DNA from: Erinaceus europaeus
Taxonomy: Eukaryota; Chordata; Mammalia; Eulipotyphla; Erinaceidae
Direction of reading: 5' to 3'
Assembly (NCBI RefSeq): GCF_950295315.1
Contig: NW_026647370.1
Span: 1 to 64,000 of the forward strand
DNA: 64,000 bases
Of this stretch, positions 1 through 12,022 are shown one piece after another. The position numbers and the translations under genes were made by a program. Every line of letters starts with the position of its first letter. Within the stretch, counting starts at the first letter, position 1. The notes under the pieces were generated by a model. The model saw only the letters and a list, made by a program, of their open reading frames with translations. It did no database searches and was not told where the DNA came from.

Positions 1-1700
1 GTTCTATCCAACAACAATAAACAAGGGCAACAAAAAAAGGGGGTTGCCAGTAGGCACAGTGGGTTCGTAGTGTAGGCACAGAGCCCCAGCAATAACCTTA
101 AAGGAAAAAAAAATACATTAAGTTATTTGTCCCTATATTATGTTACTTAGCTTTTGTTTTGTTTTTGTTTTTACCAGAACACTACTCAGATCTGACTTAT
201 GGTGGTGCTGGGGATTGAACCTGGGACGGTTGTTACCTCAGGCAAAAAGATGAAAATCTTTTTGTAATACCAAATTAGACTATCATCCCACCCCATATTA
301 CTTAGTTTGAACCAGTTAGAACTATAGTGCTTAGCTTGGACATATTTGGGGGAAAATAAAATGTTCTTTACACATAAAATTAAATTCCAATTTCACTAAT
401 AGACTGCATATTTTTAATCTGGAACTTGTGAGAGTTGCATAATCATATGCCAATGTTTATAAATGTCTCTTGTGCATCTAGAGAAAATCTATTTAAGAGC
501 TGTAACATGGGAATAATAGAAAGAAGTTATCAGGGCAGGGGTAGATAGCATAATGTTTATGCAAAGAGATGGTCATGCCTGAGGCTCCAAAGTCCCAGAT
601 TCAATCCCCTGCACCACCATAAACCAGAGCTGAGCAGTGTTCTGATTAAAAAAAAAAAAGTTATCAATTAGTTGTTGTATAGTTACATCCATAGTTAATC
701 CATAGTTAATCTTTAGATGCTTTCTTTTTAAATATTTATTTCCTATTTGTTGCCCTTGTTTTTATTGTTGTTGTAGTTATTATTGTTGATGTCGTCATTG
801 TTGGATAGGACAGAGAAATGGAGAAAGGAGGGGAAGACAGAGAGGGGGAGAGAAAGATAGACACCTGCAGACCTGCTTCATAGGAGGTGAATCGACTCCC
901 CTGCAGGTGAGGTGTGGGGGCTCCAACCGGGATCAGGTCCTTGCTCTTTGTACCATGTGCGCTTAACCCCCGGCGCTACTGCTGGACTCCCTTTAGATGC
1001 CTTTTTACAAGGAAAACTTTTAGACCCAGATCATGTCAGTGGCGAATTCGAACCAACATTTAAATATAAATAAATGTCTTGTTTAAATGAGATAGAACCC
1101 AGAGCACTGCTCAGCTCTTGCTTGTGGTGATGCTGGTGATTGAACTTGGGAGCTTAGAACCTCAGGTATAAATGTTTGTTTGTTTGTTTGTTTGTTTTTG
1201 CCTGACCATTATACTGTCTCATTATGTCCCTGTCTAAAAAAATTTTTTTAAAGATATTTTCATTTACTTTATTTTAATGAAAAGAGTAGATAACAGAGGG
1301 AAAGATACTGAGAGAAAGAGAGAACACTGCTCAGTTCTGGCTTATGGTGGTGCTGGGGATTGAACCTGAGATCTCAGAGCCTCAGGCTTTAAAGGCATTT
1401 ACATAACCATTTTGCTAGCCTCCCTGTCTAAAATTTAAGAGGGGGGAGTCGGGTGGTAGCGCAGCAAGTTAAGTGCACGTGGCACAAAACTTAAGGATCC
1501 CAGTTCCAGTCCCCGGCTCCCCACCTGCAGGGGGGGCACTTCACAGGCAGTGAAGCAGATCTGAAGGTGTCTATCGTTCTCTCCCTCTCTCTGTCTTCAC
1601 CCCTGTCTCCATTTCTCTCTGTCCTATCCAACAACAATTACAACAATAATAACTACAACAATAAAACAAGGGCAACCAAAGGGAATAAATAAATATTTTT
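1..1700. repeat. SINE cluster at left edge
   Basis: Seven SINE pieces: SINE-A tail 1-115 (+, cut by the window edge), SINE-C 172-295 (-), SINE-C 530-655 (+), SINE-A 722-992 (-), SINE-C 1090-1225 (-, followed by a short gttt run), SINE-C 1245-1427 (-) and SINE-A 1441-1700 (+). SINE-A and SINE-B have A-box and B-box-like motifs in the 5' half, typical of tRNA-derived SINEs. No gene is visible between the copies. Confidence 0.8.
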
Positions 1701-2089
1701 TTAAAAGCTAAACATTTAAAAAAAATTTAAGGGAGGATTAAAAGGCCCTACAAATTAATATTCTGCATTCATAGATGCAAAAAAAACCTTTACAAATTTG
1801 TTAGAAGTTTGAATTAAAACAAACAAACAAAAAGGCTACAGAAGGCTAGAAGAACTTTACACAACATACTTCAAAGGACTACTAAATAAAACACACAAAG
1901 AACATAGTAAACTTAGCAAAACAAGCAAGCAAACAACAACAAAACAAATAAACAACAACAAAAATTAGGTACCTAGCCGTGGTGTGTGTGTGTGTGTAAG
2001 CTTCATGAGGGACAAAGCAGCGCTGCAGGTATTTCTCTTTCTCCCTTGGCCACTGGCGCCACCAAATGCATCTAAGGCTGCAATGGTTC

Positions 2090-2583
2090 ACCCATGGGGT
2101 CTCCAACCTGCGTGCTCGCCGAGTGGCTTGGATTATTTCTCCTCGAATTTGCTGGAGCTCTAAGGTCAACGATTCAACGATTCGCTGGGGGACCATGAAC
2201 TTAACCTCCCGCTTGGCCGCAGCTAGAGCGAGGCGAGGGGTCGCGAGCTCGCTCTCGAGTCCCTTCCGAGCACCGCGCGCTGCAGCCCGCAGCCCGCAGC
2301 CGAGAGAACCGAGAGCCGAGCGCCCGGCTTAGACCACTAGATAACAGGACTAACTATTAGGACTGCCGAGTCCCCCCGTGTCCTGTGTTCCCACAGGGCG
2401 CTGGCCTGAGGATGCGGGGACTAAAGGGTGTGGACTGCTCTGAGACCCTGGCGCTTTCCTCGCGCGGTCGGGGTCCCAACCGTCATCTCAACGATGAGCA
2501 CTTGAACTTGGGCTGAGTTGGCCGGACGACGTCAGATATCTCGGGAGCTGAGACTTGATTCAGAAGTCAAGTCAGCGCTAGTC
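2090..2583 (+). promoter_or_regulatory. GC-rich 5' region of POM121L2
   Basis: After an A-rich stretch (1701-2040) the base composition changes sharply. Positions 2205-2340 are rich in CpG and contain short duplicated motifs (three cagcccg-type units near 2283-2300). This is the only CpG-dense block upstream of the POM121L2 frame, so it is a plausible promoter or 5' UTR. An in-frame TGA at 2503-2505 closes the POM121L2 frame upstream, and the first ATG after it is at 2584. No TATA box was assigned. The promoter role is inference from composition and position. Confidence 0.4.
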
Positions 2584-5500
2584 ATGGGCAGTTACCTGGG
2601 CAAGTCCGGACCCCCACAATTGCCCCCAGCCCAGGAGCACACAGACTGGCCAGAGAGTCCAGGGAACCGTCGGCCGGCTCAGCCCCTTCACCATGTCCAC
2701 CGGGTTCAGCACGTCCACCGAGCCCACCCTGCCCCTCGGTACAGACCTGCCAGGAGGCCTCCAAACTGGAATCCCGACAATCCCACTTCGTGGGGAGTCA
2801 GGGAAGCTTGGATGCGCTTTCCCATGAGGAAGTTCCAAAATTCCATCTTGGGGCCTCTTTCCTCAGACTGGTGGGAAAGTTACTTCAAGCGGAGTGTCTG
2901 GTCTCTCCGACATCCCAGAGCAATATGGAGCCCAGTGACCATCAAGATTGCTCCACCTGAGCAGCCGGTGCCCCTTGTGACTTCCCCAGCAGAGGTCATC
3001 AAGTCTGCAGGGTCTTCACCTTCTGAAAAGCACTCAGATCCGTGTGCAAAAGAGACAGTGCTGAGAATCCTCAAAGAGAACAAGAAAGAGAGAGTGGGAT
3101 TGGAAGAACCATTCTTCCCTGAGAACTTGGATTGTAAGAGTCCAGAGACCAAACCATCTGCATTTAAGCCCTTGATGAGAAATGGAGTCTTCTTCACTTC
3201 TTATGAGCCCCGACCTGGACCCCTGAAGAGAGGTCTCTACTCCTGGAGCTCAGTGCACAGCTTGAATAAAAGGCCCAGTTGCTGCTCCTCGAGCTCCTTG
3301 ACCTACAGGTACACAGGTAGCTCACTCAGCTTCAGAAGAAATGCAATTGCAAGTTCTTATAGTTCATCCAGAGATTTATCTGAATCTTGGAAGAGAAGTG
3401 CTCCCAGTGAGTCATTCCAGATGCCAGAGTGGCCAATGAAAAAGAGAGAGAAAGGTCACCAGTTTTACTCTCCAGTACCACTAATAACAGACAAGTCCCC
3501 ACAAGTATCCAGCAATTCTGGGCTACCTAGCCCTGGGGACATGATGTCCCTAACCCCACCTCAGCAACTTGGTTATATTCTCCATGAAGGGAACCTGACT
3601 CTAGGGAAGAAACTTAGACTCCAGTGGAACAACAAAGCCAGAGACAATATGGCTGAGGCCAACATAAATCCAACTCCTGAAACTCAGTCTGCTAGTCAAC
3701 CTTTGTCTCTCACCCTACCTTCTACAAGCACAGCTCCAACCCAAGACACACATTCTCCTGTGGAAAATTTAAAGAAAATTCAAGAATCCCCACATTCCTT
3801 GACTTTTTCTTCTTCTGAAGAAGCTATCAATGTGACACATTCATCTCTAAAGACACCCAGCCTGCTGCCTCCGCTTGGGCACTCCCCATCAAAGCCCCAT
3901 GCAGGCACCTCTTCAGACTCAAAGCTCAAAGATATTTTAATCCTTCTGACTCCAGTTTCTCCCACATCAACAGTCACTGATACTACATGGCCACCTCTGA
4001 CTCCACAGGCTGACAGATCTACAGTACCCCAGCACCCATCTGTCAATACCCCTATGCAAAGTACCTTACTTGGAATGACGGGCAGCCCAGCTCCTCATTA
4101 TCCTGCATCTATGCTTCCAACTGCAACATCTGCTGACTCTACATCAAACCTCTCTAAGGAGCTCCCACCCAGTAGTGAGACTGGAATTTCCTTCTGTTCC
4201 AGAATTTCAGCCACAGTGGCAGTGTCTTCAACTCAGAGTATCGCGACTTCCACCTTCAAGCCTAACTTTGGCAGCATAGCGTCACTTAAAACTATGTCTG
4301 TGAATGACCCTTCTATCAAGGAGACCTCTATTCCAGAGACCACTGCTTCTCCTCTTTCCCATGACTTGATTAAAACTACATCTGTGATCATGTCCACCCC
4401 AGAAAACATATCCAAAGACTCTGCTTCCAAGTCAGCTTCAGATTCTGGTATAGCGAATGCTACCAGTACCATGAGGAGCACTTCCTCTTGCCATATGTTC
4501 CTTCTTGGAGCTGCCAGTGCCTTCAGAACCAGCATTTCTCCAGCTACAGGCCTCATTTCTCCACCATGCCAACAGTCTACCATCCCCACTGTACAAACAG
4601 TCACTGCTACTAGTGATGCTCTTCCCAGTGCTGTCCAGATATTGTCTAGCACAAGCACTGCCAATTTGGGGAGCATGGGCAGCCCTCTTTCAGCTACAAC
4701 CCCTGCAACTAGAGACCAACCTTCACTGTTAACCAGCAACTCCAATTCAATGCCAGCAGTCACTGTTCCCCTGGTATCAAACTCAAAATCACCTTTCCCA
4801 CTGACCTTGGGAATCATTTCCCAGACTGCTTTGGGGGTTGCAGATAGGCAGAAGCAAGGAGGCTCCCAGCCAAACATTGGCCCAAATTTCAGTAGCTCTT
4901 TCATTTTGGGAAACTCAGCAGTGGTGTCCTCAATGCCAACACCAACTTCAGCTCATCCAGCCTTCAGCAGAACCACACAGTTTACCTTTGCTGGCCTGAC
5001 TCCCTCAACCTCCACCTTTCACATCCCTGCCAGAATCTGTTCATACTCAAGCAGTGCTCCAGCAAGTTTCTCCTTTGATCAAGCTAGTACATCTAGTTTG
5101 GGAGTTGTCACTCAGACCCACCAGAGTGGAAACTGTGGCTCAGTGTTTGGCAGCACAGCCCCACGACCATTTGCATTTGGGGGATTAGTGACCCCTATGG
5201 ACTGTTCAGAGTCTGGAGTCAGTGTGACTGGCCCAGACATGAGCTGTTCTTCAGGAGCATTCAGCAACACAATAGTTTCAAATAGGATCGCTAATATTGC
5301 TACACCCTTTGGGAAAACCTGGAGCCAGAACACTCATGGCCTGACCAGTGAGAGCACACCTTTTTCTTTAGGGAGGGCTAGAATTTCTGCGGGGAAGAAT
5401 GCACTCAGAGGCCCTCCCATGGCCCCCTTTGCTCAGAGTACCCCTGTCCCTGGACGAGGTTTTGGGATGCCTTCTTCACCTACCCAAAGAATCGTTGGAA

Positions 5501-5610
5501 AAGGACCTTTTAGAGCATCAACCTCTTCATTTTCCATTGGTTTAAAACCAAAAACTCCCAAGAGTCGGGAGCAAGGACATTCCAGAAGACATCACGCCCA
5601 CCGGAAATAG
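2584..5610 (+). CDS. POM121L2: POM121-like protein 2 (single exon)
   Basis: This uninterrupted 1,008-codon frame encodes a POM121-family nucleoporin-like protein. I place the start at the first ATG (MGSYLGK); the longer frame from 2518 would need a TTG start. The family's conserved N-terminal block lies at about residues 65-125 (NPTSWGVREAW, then the tryptophan-rich SSDWWESYFKR stretch and WSPVTIKI). A second conserved block, about 152-300, includes ETVLRILKENKK and a basic KKREK near 286. The rest is a long Ser/Thr/Pro-rich low-complexity region with a few FG dipeptides (VFGS, AFGG, PFGK, GFGM) and a very basic C-terminus (SRRHHAHRK). Unlike POM121 I see no hydrophobic segment able to span a membrane, as expected for this retrogene-like paralogue. 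Its length is close to the roughly 1,035 residues I recall for human. Position next to PRSS16 supports the L2 assignment. Pore targeting is inferred from the family only. Confidence 0.9.
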   Translation: MGSYLGKSGPPQLPPAQEHTDWPESPGNRRPAQPLHHVHRVQHVHRAHPAPRYRPARRPPNWNPDNPTSWGVREAWMRFPMRKFQNSILGPLSSDWWESYFKRSVWSLRHPRAIWSPVTIKIAPPEQPVPLVTSPAEVIKSAGSSPSEKHSDPCAKETVLRILKENKKERVGLEEPFFPENLDCKSPETKPSAFKPLMRNGVFFTSYEPRPGPLKRGLYSWSSVHSLNKRPSCCSSSSLTYRYTGSSLSFRRNAIASSYSSSRDLSESWKRSAPSESFQMPEWPMKKREKGHQFYSPVPLITDKSPQVSSNSGLPSPGDMMSLTPPQQLGYILHEGNLTLGKKLRLQWNNKARDNMAEANINPTPETQSASQPLSLTLPSTSTAPTQDTHSPVENLKKIQESPHSLTFSSSEEAINVTHSSLKTPSLLPPLGHSPSKPHAGTSSDSKLKDILILLTPVSPTSTVTDTTWPPLTPQADRSTVPQHPSVNTPMQSTLLGMTGSPAPHYPASMLPTATSADSTSNLSKELPPSSETGISFCSRISATVAVSSTQSIATSTFKPNFGSIASLKTMSVNDPSIKETSIPETTASPLSHDLIKTTSVIMSTPENISKDSASKSASDSGIANATSTMRSTSSCHMFLLGAASAFRTSISPATGLISPPCQQSTIPTVQTVTATSDALPSAVQILSSTSTANLGSMGSPLSATTPATRDQPSLLTSNSNSMPAVTVPLVSNSKSPFPLTLGIISQTALGVADRQKQGGSQPNIGPNFSSSFILGNSAVVSSMPTPTSAHPAFSRTTQFTFAGLTPSTSTFHIPARICSYSSSAPASFSFDQASTSSLGVVTQTHQSGNCGSVFGSTAPRPFAFGGLVTPMDCSESGVSVTGPDMSCSSGAFSNTIVSNRIANIATPFGKTWSQNTHGLTSESTPFSLGRARISAGKNALRGPPMAPFAQSTPVPGRGFGMPSSPTQRIVGKGPFRASTSSFSIGLKPKTPKSREQGHSRRHHAHRK

Positions 5611-7050
5611 TCTTGTGTTCCTATTTGACCTTGGAATTGCTAAGAAGAGTAACATTCTCTTGAAATTCTCTTAAAGCAAACACATTTCAGACCAAAGACT
5701 AGAACTTTACATACTCAACCTGTGGGTCATAATCTATAATCGAGATGAAAAAAGAGAACCATAATATCTAGTTAGGAATAGCAGAATGAACCTGGGTACA
5801 ACCAAACCTTTGGAATTGATCAGGAATTTGTCTTTCCTTTCCTGCTTACTTATTCTCAAGTGTGAACTGAACTCAGTCAAACCACTGAGTGCTTCTAGTT
5901 CTTTTCCTAGGAGCAGACATACAAGAAAAGACAAGTACAGATCTTACCTTCTTGTGTCTTTGGGAAGAGTAATCAATTCTCTCTAAATCTTATTCTGCCT
6001 TTATTTGAAGAAGTGGCTCCCTTTCTCTGGTCTTCCACAAAGTCTAATTTCTCATTTCTTACTGCAAAGTTTCAGTGGGTTCTTTTAAGGGATTTTGAAG
6101 TAAGCTGATCTTGAATTTAAGTTTCCTTCAGGAACAGTGGTCAACCCTTGAAAGTACCCATATATGCTACATCTTCCTACTATTTTTTTTTTATCTTTTC
6201 CAAAGAAAGGTGGTACTCTTTAACTCCACCTAACCCCATTTCTCTCTAACTTACATCCTAAAAGTTTGTTGAGTCAACACACAACCCTAAGAGGTCAGAC
6301 CCCAGTGGTCACTCATTCCAGAAAAACAAAAAATGGGAAGTTCTTGACTAGTTTTCCTCTAGGCTTAGAGTTTCCAAGTTGATCTTTACCGTGTGCCTTC
6401 TTCATTTACCACTGTCCAGTATGGATAGAGAGAAATTTGTTCTTTCCTCAGTGTCTGGTGTTAATGTGTATTTTGTACTTTCAACTAACTTTAGAGGAGA
6501 AATAACTTGTGGGAGTGGTGGTTCAATCCAACTGTATCAACATACCACCACTCTAACAAGTCACTCATGACTACAAGCTCAGATTTATGATTTTACATAG
6601 TATTTTGACTTAAAAGGAAGACTTGTCAAGAAGCAGGAGGGCCAGGTAAGGGCAAAACAGGGTAATGTAATCTTACTTTTTCTTCCAGTACATGTCAGAA
6701 ATATGCACTTAAGAAACCACAGATTATACTTTTAAAAAATGTAACTCTTAAAATCATCTCTTCATATTCATATCTCTTTCAGACAGGGTAGGCAAGGCAG
6801 AAAGCCTTTTGAGCCTGAGAACAAAGGAAGAAAGGGGAGAACACACAAATAAGCTAAGCTGACCTCTGTTCTATAGCCAATGAAAGGCCTTGAGTAAAAT
6901 GCAACATACTCTTTATCAATTATCATTCTACTGAAAAAAAGAACTAGTCCAAGTATATCTATCTCTTATTTTGTGTATACTTTGGAAAAAGCCTAATTGG
7001 GGAAAAATAAACAATTTTAAATTGGTTTATAAAAATAAAATGTTGAAATA
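5611..7050 (+). other. POM121L2 3' flank, probable long 3' UTR
   Basis: This is about 1.4 kb free of recognisable SINE or LINE sequence, unusual for the window, and it directly follows the POM121L2 stop. Candidate polyadenylation signals AATAAA lie at 7006-7011 and 7034-7039, after which the SINEs resume. A 3' UTR is plausible. The small open frames here have no recognisable similarity. Confidence 0.4.
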
Positions 7051-7124
7051 TGTCTGTGATACGGGAATCAGTGCTAAACTCTAATCAACACCAAGGCAGA
7101 AAAATGTTAAGAATTTTGCCCAGA

Positions 7125-7255
7125 CAGCCTGGGAGGTGGTAGTGGATGGGATATTGGACACTTAAGCTCACAAGTTTGATCCTCAGCATTACATATTCTG
7201 GAATGATGCACTCTCACTCACTCTCATTCTCTCTCTCACTGCTAAATAAACCCAT

Positions 7256-7294
<39 letters not shown>

Positions 7295-7295
7295 G

Positions 7296-7327
<32 letters not shown>

Positions 7328-9577
7328 AGAAAGGGGGATATAGAATAATGGTTATGCAAACAGACTCAGGCCTGGGGCTCTGAGACCCAGGTTCAATCCC
7401 TCAAACCAACCACCATAAGCCAGAGCTAGCTGAGTAGTGCTCTGGAAGGGGGGTGGGAATGGAAAAAAAAAGGCTAGGCTAGCAAGATAGCTTACTGGTT
7501 TGTTATGCTTACAAACCAGGTTCAAGACCTGCATTCACCACACTGTATGCTGTGTGTAGTATCTTTCTCCCCATATCTCTCTGTATCTTCCCTTTTTTAC
7601 ACCGATCCTTGTGCTTTGCACCATGTGCGCTTAACCCACTGAGCTACTGCCCGACTCCCATATCTTCCCTTTTTTTTAACTACCTTTATTTATTAGATAG
7701 AGACAGCCGAAATCAAGAGTGAAGGGAGAGATAGAGAGAGACAAAGAGGCATCTGCAGCACTGCTTCACCACTCACAAAGCTTTCCCCCTGCAGGTGGGT
7801 ACCGGGGGTTCAAACTTGGGTCCTTGTGCATTGTAACATGTATAGTCAGCCAGGTGCACCACAACCCTGTCCCTCTCTGCATTTTTCTATCTGAAAAAAG
7901 TCAGACTGGAGTGCTAAAGCCCCAGTGATGACAAAAGGAAAAGGAGGGGGCTGAACTGAGCGGTGGCACAATGGGTTAAGCTCACATGGCACAAAGCGCA
8001 AGGAAGGGCATAAGGGTCCCCACCTGCAAGGGATCCCTTCACAAGTGGTGAAGCAGGTCTGCAGGTGTCTATCTCTCTCCCCCTCTCGTCTTCCCTTCCT
8101 TTCTCTATTTCACTCTGTCCTATCCAACAACAAGAGCAATAACAACAACAATAAACAGCAAGGGCAACAAAAAGGAAAAAAAAATAGCTTACAGAAGCAG
8201 TGGATTCATAGTGAAAGCACTGAGTCCCAGCGATAACCCTGGAGGCAAAAATAATAAAGTAAAAATAAAAAAGTAAAATGGCTAACAGAAAAGATGAAAA
8301 AAATTTAACAAAAAAAAAAAAAAAAGGAAAAGGGAGGAAGGAAGGCAGGAAGGAAAAAGAAATTTACCTAATGTTGCCTAGTTAGTAATGACCAGTTCAA
8401 GACTTTTATTTTTTGTTGTTAAGGGTGAGAGGGAGACAGAGAGGAAGAAAGCGATATGATAGGGAGTCGGGTGGTAACGCAGTGGGTTAAGCACACATGG
8501 CACAAATCGCAAGGGTCTCTGATGTATCAGTGATAGACAAAATTCCTTTTCTTGTGGAGTGCATATTCCAGTGGGTAGTGGTGAAAAGTAAACAATAAAC
8601 TTTACAAGAAATAATTAAACTACTACCAACCCAAAATAAACCAAAGAGTGTGGTAAAAATATATGTGTGCCAGTTAAAATCTAATTATAATTTCATTTGA
8701 GGACATGAGAAGTTGATATCTGAGCAGAGAGTGAACAATGACATTCTTAATTATGTTGATGTACAAGGAGAGGAAATTCCAGCAAAGAGAACAACTGAAC
8801 TCTCTTCCAAGAGTCAGATGTTGAACTGGTGGAAACTTTGCAACAAATTAATTACATGACTTGACTTGCTTTTAGTGGAATTATTCTGACTACTGGTTGA
8901 GATAATACTGTAAAAGAGTAAGAAAAGGGGAGTTGGGCAGTAGCACAGTAACACAGTGGGTTAAGCGCACATGGTGCCAAGTGCAAGGACCAGCATTCAA
9001 GCCTCCAGCTCCCCACCTACAAGGGAGTCACTTTAAGCAAGTCTGTAGGTGTCTTATCTTTCTCTCCCCCTCTCTGTCTTCCTCTCCTCTCTCCATTTCT
9101 CTCTGTCTTATCCAATAACTACTACAATAAAACAACAAGGGCAACAAAAAAGCAATAAAGAAGTGGGGGCAATGTGGTCCTGGAGGTGGCACAGTGATAA
9201 ATCTTAGGACTCTCAAGTAGGAGGTCCTGAGTTCAATCCCTGGTGGTACATGTGCCAGAGTGATACCTGGTTCTTTCTCTCTCCTCCTATCTTTCTAATA
9301 AATAAATAAAATCTTTAAAAAAAAAAGTGGGGTTGTCTGAGAGGTAGAGCAGTAAAAAAAGCTTTGGACTCTCAAGCATGAGGTCCTGAGTTTGATCTCT
9401 GGCAGCACATGTGCCAGAGTGATGTCTGGTTCTTTTTCTCTCTTCCTAGCTTTCTCATTAGTAAATAAAATCTTAAAAATTAAAAAGTGGGGTGATAAAG
9501 AAGCCGTTGGTAATATGGCTGGTTAACTGCACTTGTTACCATGTACAAGGACTCAGGTTGAAGCCCCTGGTACTCAC
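7125..9577. repeat. SINE cluster between POM121L2 and the duplication
   Basis: Members: SINE-B 7125-7255 (+), SINE-C 7333-7470 (+), SINE-D 7668-7875 (-), SINE-A 7945-8265 (+), truncated SINE-A 8460-8517 (+), SINE-A 8927-9165 (+), and SINE-B 9170-9325 and 9330-9480 (+). A SINE-D head at 9488-9577 is cut exactly where the segmental duplication starts. Positions 8520-8926 hold AT-rich unique sequence with nothing recognisable. Confidence 0.75.
7256..7327 (+). repeat. (GAAA)n/(GA)n microsatellite
   Basis: A run of gaaa units grading into ga units sits at the 3' tail of a SINE-B copy, so it probably grew from the A-rich tail. Confidence 0.9.
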
Positions 9578-10696
9578 CTGCTCTCATTCACCAGGCACCT
9601 TTACTATGTCCCTAGAACTGGGATTTAAATTCAGCCCTTCATCAGTTCAGATTTCCTTTCTGACACCACCACTGTTAGGACAGGTCAAGCTTCTGTAGGA
9701 ATCAGTAAAGCGGGGTAGGGACGCCAGAGGTTTGTACACAGAGGTCTGCTGAGATGGAAACTTTCTTCCCTCTCCCTAATTTTCTCCTCGTTCAGCATTG
9801 TGATTTTTCTTCCCTCTGACCTTCAGTATACTCCAGAGTGCCCCTGTCTCCCCCCTCTCTTTCCTGCAGTCATTCTCTTTCCCTCTCATTTTTCTATGCC
9901 TTAGTCTCTGTCTTCTTGCTACCTCAAGACTGCCTCTAGCCCACTTACTCTCAGCCTTCTTCTACTTTCAGTTTATCTTCAAGTCTTCTCAGTTTCTTCA
10001 CTTCTATTTCAGTCTTTTTCTCTGTAATTCAGTTTCTCTCTGTGTGCCTCAATTGCATCCTATTTCCTGGTCTCCCCCTCTTTCTGTTCCTTATCAGTGT
10101 GTCATAAACTACAATCCCACCACGCTCCTTAGACTCATGGTCTCTAAATAGCTTAGGCTTGCTCAATAGCATTCATTATGTCATAAAAAGCAGGTACTGG
10201 GAGTCAGGTGGTAGCCCAGCAGATTAAGCAGAGGTGGGGCAAAACACAAGGACCCATCAGTAAGGATGTCTACTGATCAGTAAGGATCCCAGTTGGAGCC
10301 CCTGGCTCCCCACCTGCAAGGGAGTCCCTTCACAAGCAGTGAAGCAGGTCTGCAGGTAGCTATCTATCTCTCCCCATCTCTGTCTTCCCCTCCTCTCTCC
10401 ATTTCTCTCTGCCCTATCCAACAACAAATGGCATCAGTAACAACAACAATAAAAAACAACAAGGACAACAAAAGGGAATAAATAAATAAAATATAAAAAA
10501 TTAAAAAACATTTTTAAAAAGCAGGTACTTTACATGTTCATGGAGAAGTGCTGGGCTAGCATGGCTCACAGTTTCCCAACAGAGAAGCAATTACAGAAGC
10601 CAGACCTTCCAACTTCTGCACTCCATAATGATCCTGGGTCCATGCTCCCAGAGGAATAAAAAATAGGAAAGCATTCAATGAAGAGGATGGGATAGG

Positions 10697-11124
10697 TGTT
10701 GGTATGCATGATACCCCTTCTGTTTCATTTGGTTTAAATCCCCCCTGCTTAACACTATTCTATTTACATAACCACTTCATTCTATTTACATAACCACTGT
10801 TAACAAGTACCACCCTCCCTCCAGGGCATTGGTGGTTCAGTGATAGGATTCTCACCTGCTCTGCCCCCTCCTTGTCACACTCTGATTTTCACCAGTCACT
10901 TTTCTCTCCACCCTCTCTATGTCACATCCTGTTTCCACCCTACTTGGCAAGTATATATAAAGACAGCATTGTGAGTTTTAGAGTACTTGAGTTTAGCTTA
11001 GCTCCTCTTAGATTGTGCTGCGTCCTGCATGAATAAAGAGATACTGCCTACAGCTCAACCATGAGTCCCTGGTCATCTGTTACCCGCCCGTGAAGCCAGC
11101 CCGGCGAAAACAACATAGCCCGGA
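10697..11124 (+). mobile_element. Solo LTR, absent from duplication copy B
   Basis: This block has TATATATAAA near 10953, AATAAAG near 11032 and TGTT...AACA-type ends, as in an endogenous-retrovirus LTR. It is flanked by a 6-bp direct repeat gatagg (10691-10696 and 11125-11130). Copy B shows the uninterrupted target (gatagggaactc, near 36105), so the insertion post-dates the duplication. Nine bases (tagcccgga) lie between the AACA end and the downstream target repeat, which is unusual for a clean LTR. No internal retroviral coding sequence is present. Confidence 0.75.
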
Positions 11125-11859
11125 GATAGGGAACTCTGGTGGTGGGAATTATATCCCTCTTATCCTATGGTCTAGTTGATCATTATTAAAGAAACAAAAA
11201 ACACTGGGAGAAATAGCATAGTGGTTATGCAAAAAAAAAAAAAAAAGCAGGCAATCAGATACTTTAAACAAGTTTTCTAATTGTGGATACAATTTTGGAA
11301 CTGATATACCAACAGATCTGTTCCATTTGATCTCTTCATTAAAAACTTGGGTCATTAGCTGGTAGCTTACAAATCATACCAAATGTTTATATAATTTAAT
11401 TTGTTAATAAATCTAACCATGATTTCATATGTCTGTATACTTATTAACTAAATGATCATGATGAATTTTCTTCAACACTAACAAATACATGTCTCAAGAA
11501 TTTGCAGGGGCCAAGCTATGGTGCACCTGTTTAAGTACACACATTTCCATGTACCAAAGTTCAAGCCCCTGGTCCTTACCTGTAAGAAAACCTCATAAGT
11601 GGTGAAGCAGGGCTGAAGGTGTCTCTCTCTCTCTCTCTCCCTCTGTCTCTCTCCCTCTCTCTCTTGCCCCCTCCCTCTCAATTTCTCTGTGCTTCTGCTA
11701 CCACTACTACTACTAATAATAAAAAGGAATTTGCATACCCCAGTTTTTATTCTTGGGCTGGGGAGACAGCAAAAAGAATTTCATGCTTAATGATTAATGT
11801 TTTTTTTTTTTCCTAAATTTTTATTTATTGGATGAAGACAGAAATTAAGAAGGGGGTGA

Positions 11860-12022
11860 GTGGTCCAGGAAGTGGCACAGTGGATAAGGCATTAGATTAT
11901 CAAGCATGAGGTCCTGAGTTCAGTCCCTGGCAGTACATGTACCAGAATCATGTCTGGCTCTTTCTCTCTCTTCTCCTATCTTTCTCATGAATAAATAAAA
12001 TATTAAAAAAAAAAGAAAAGAA
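11860..12022 (+). mobile_element. SINE-B nested in SINE-D, copy A only
   Basis: A SINE-B copy interrupts a minus-strand SINE-D. It is flanked by an exact 13-bp direct repeat (11847-11859 and 12023-12035, aagaagggggtga). The corresponding SINE-D in copy B (about 36780-36955) is uninterrupted, which gives an empty-site control. Confidence 0.9.

Noticed and set aside
4233..4904. A 223-codon minus-strand frame
   Set aside because: Antisense shadow of the low-complexity part of POM121L2; no family signature.
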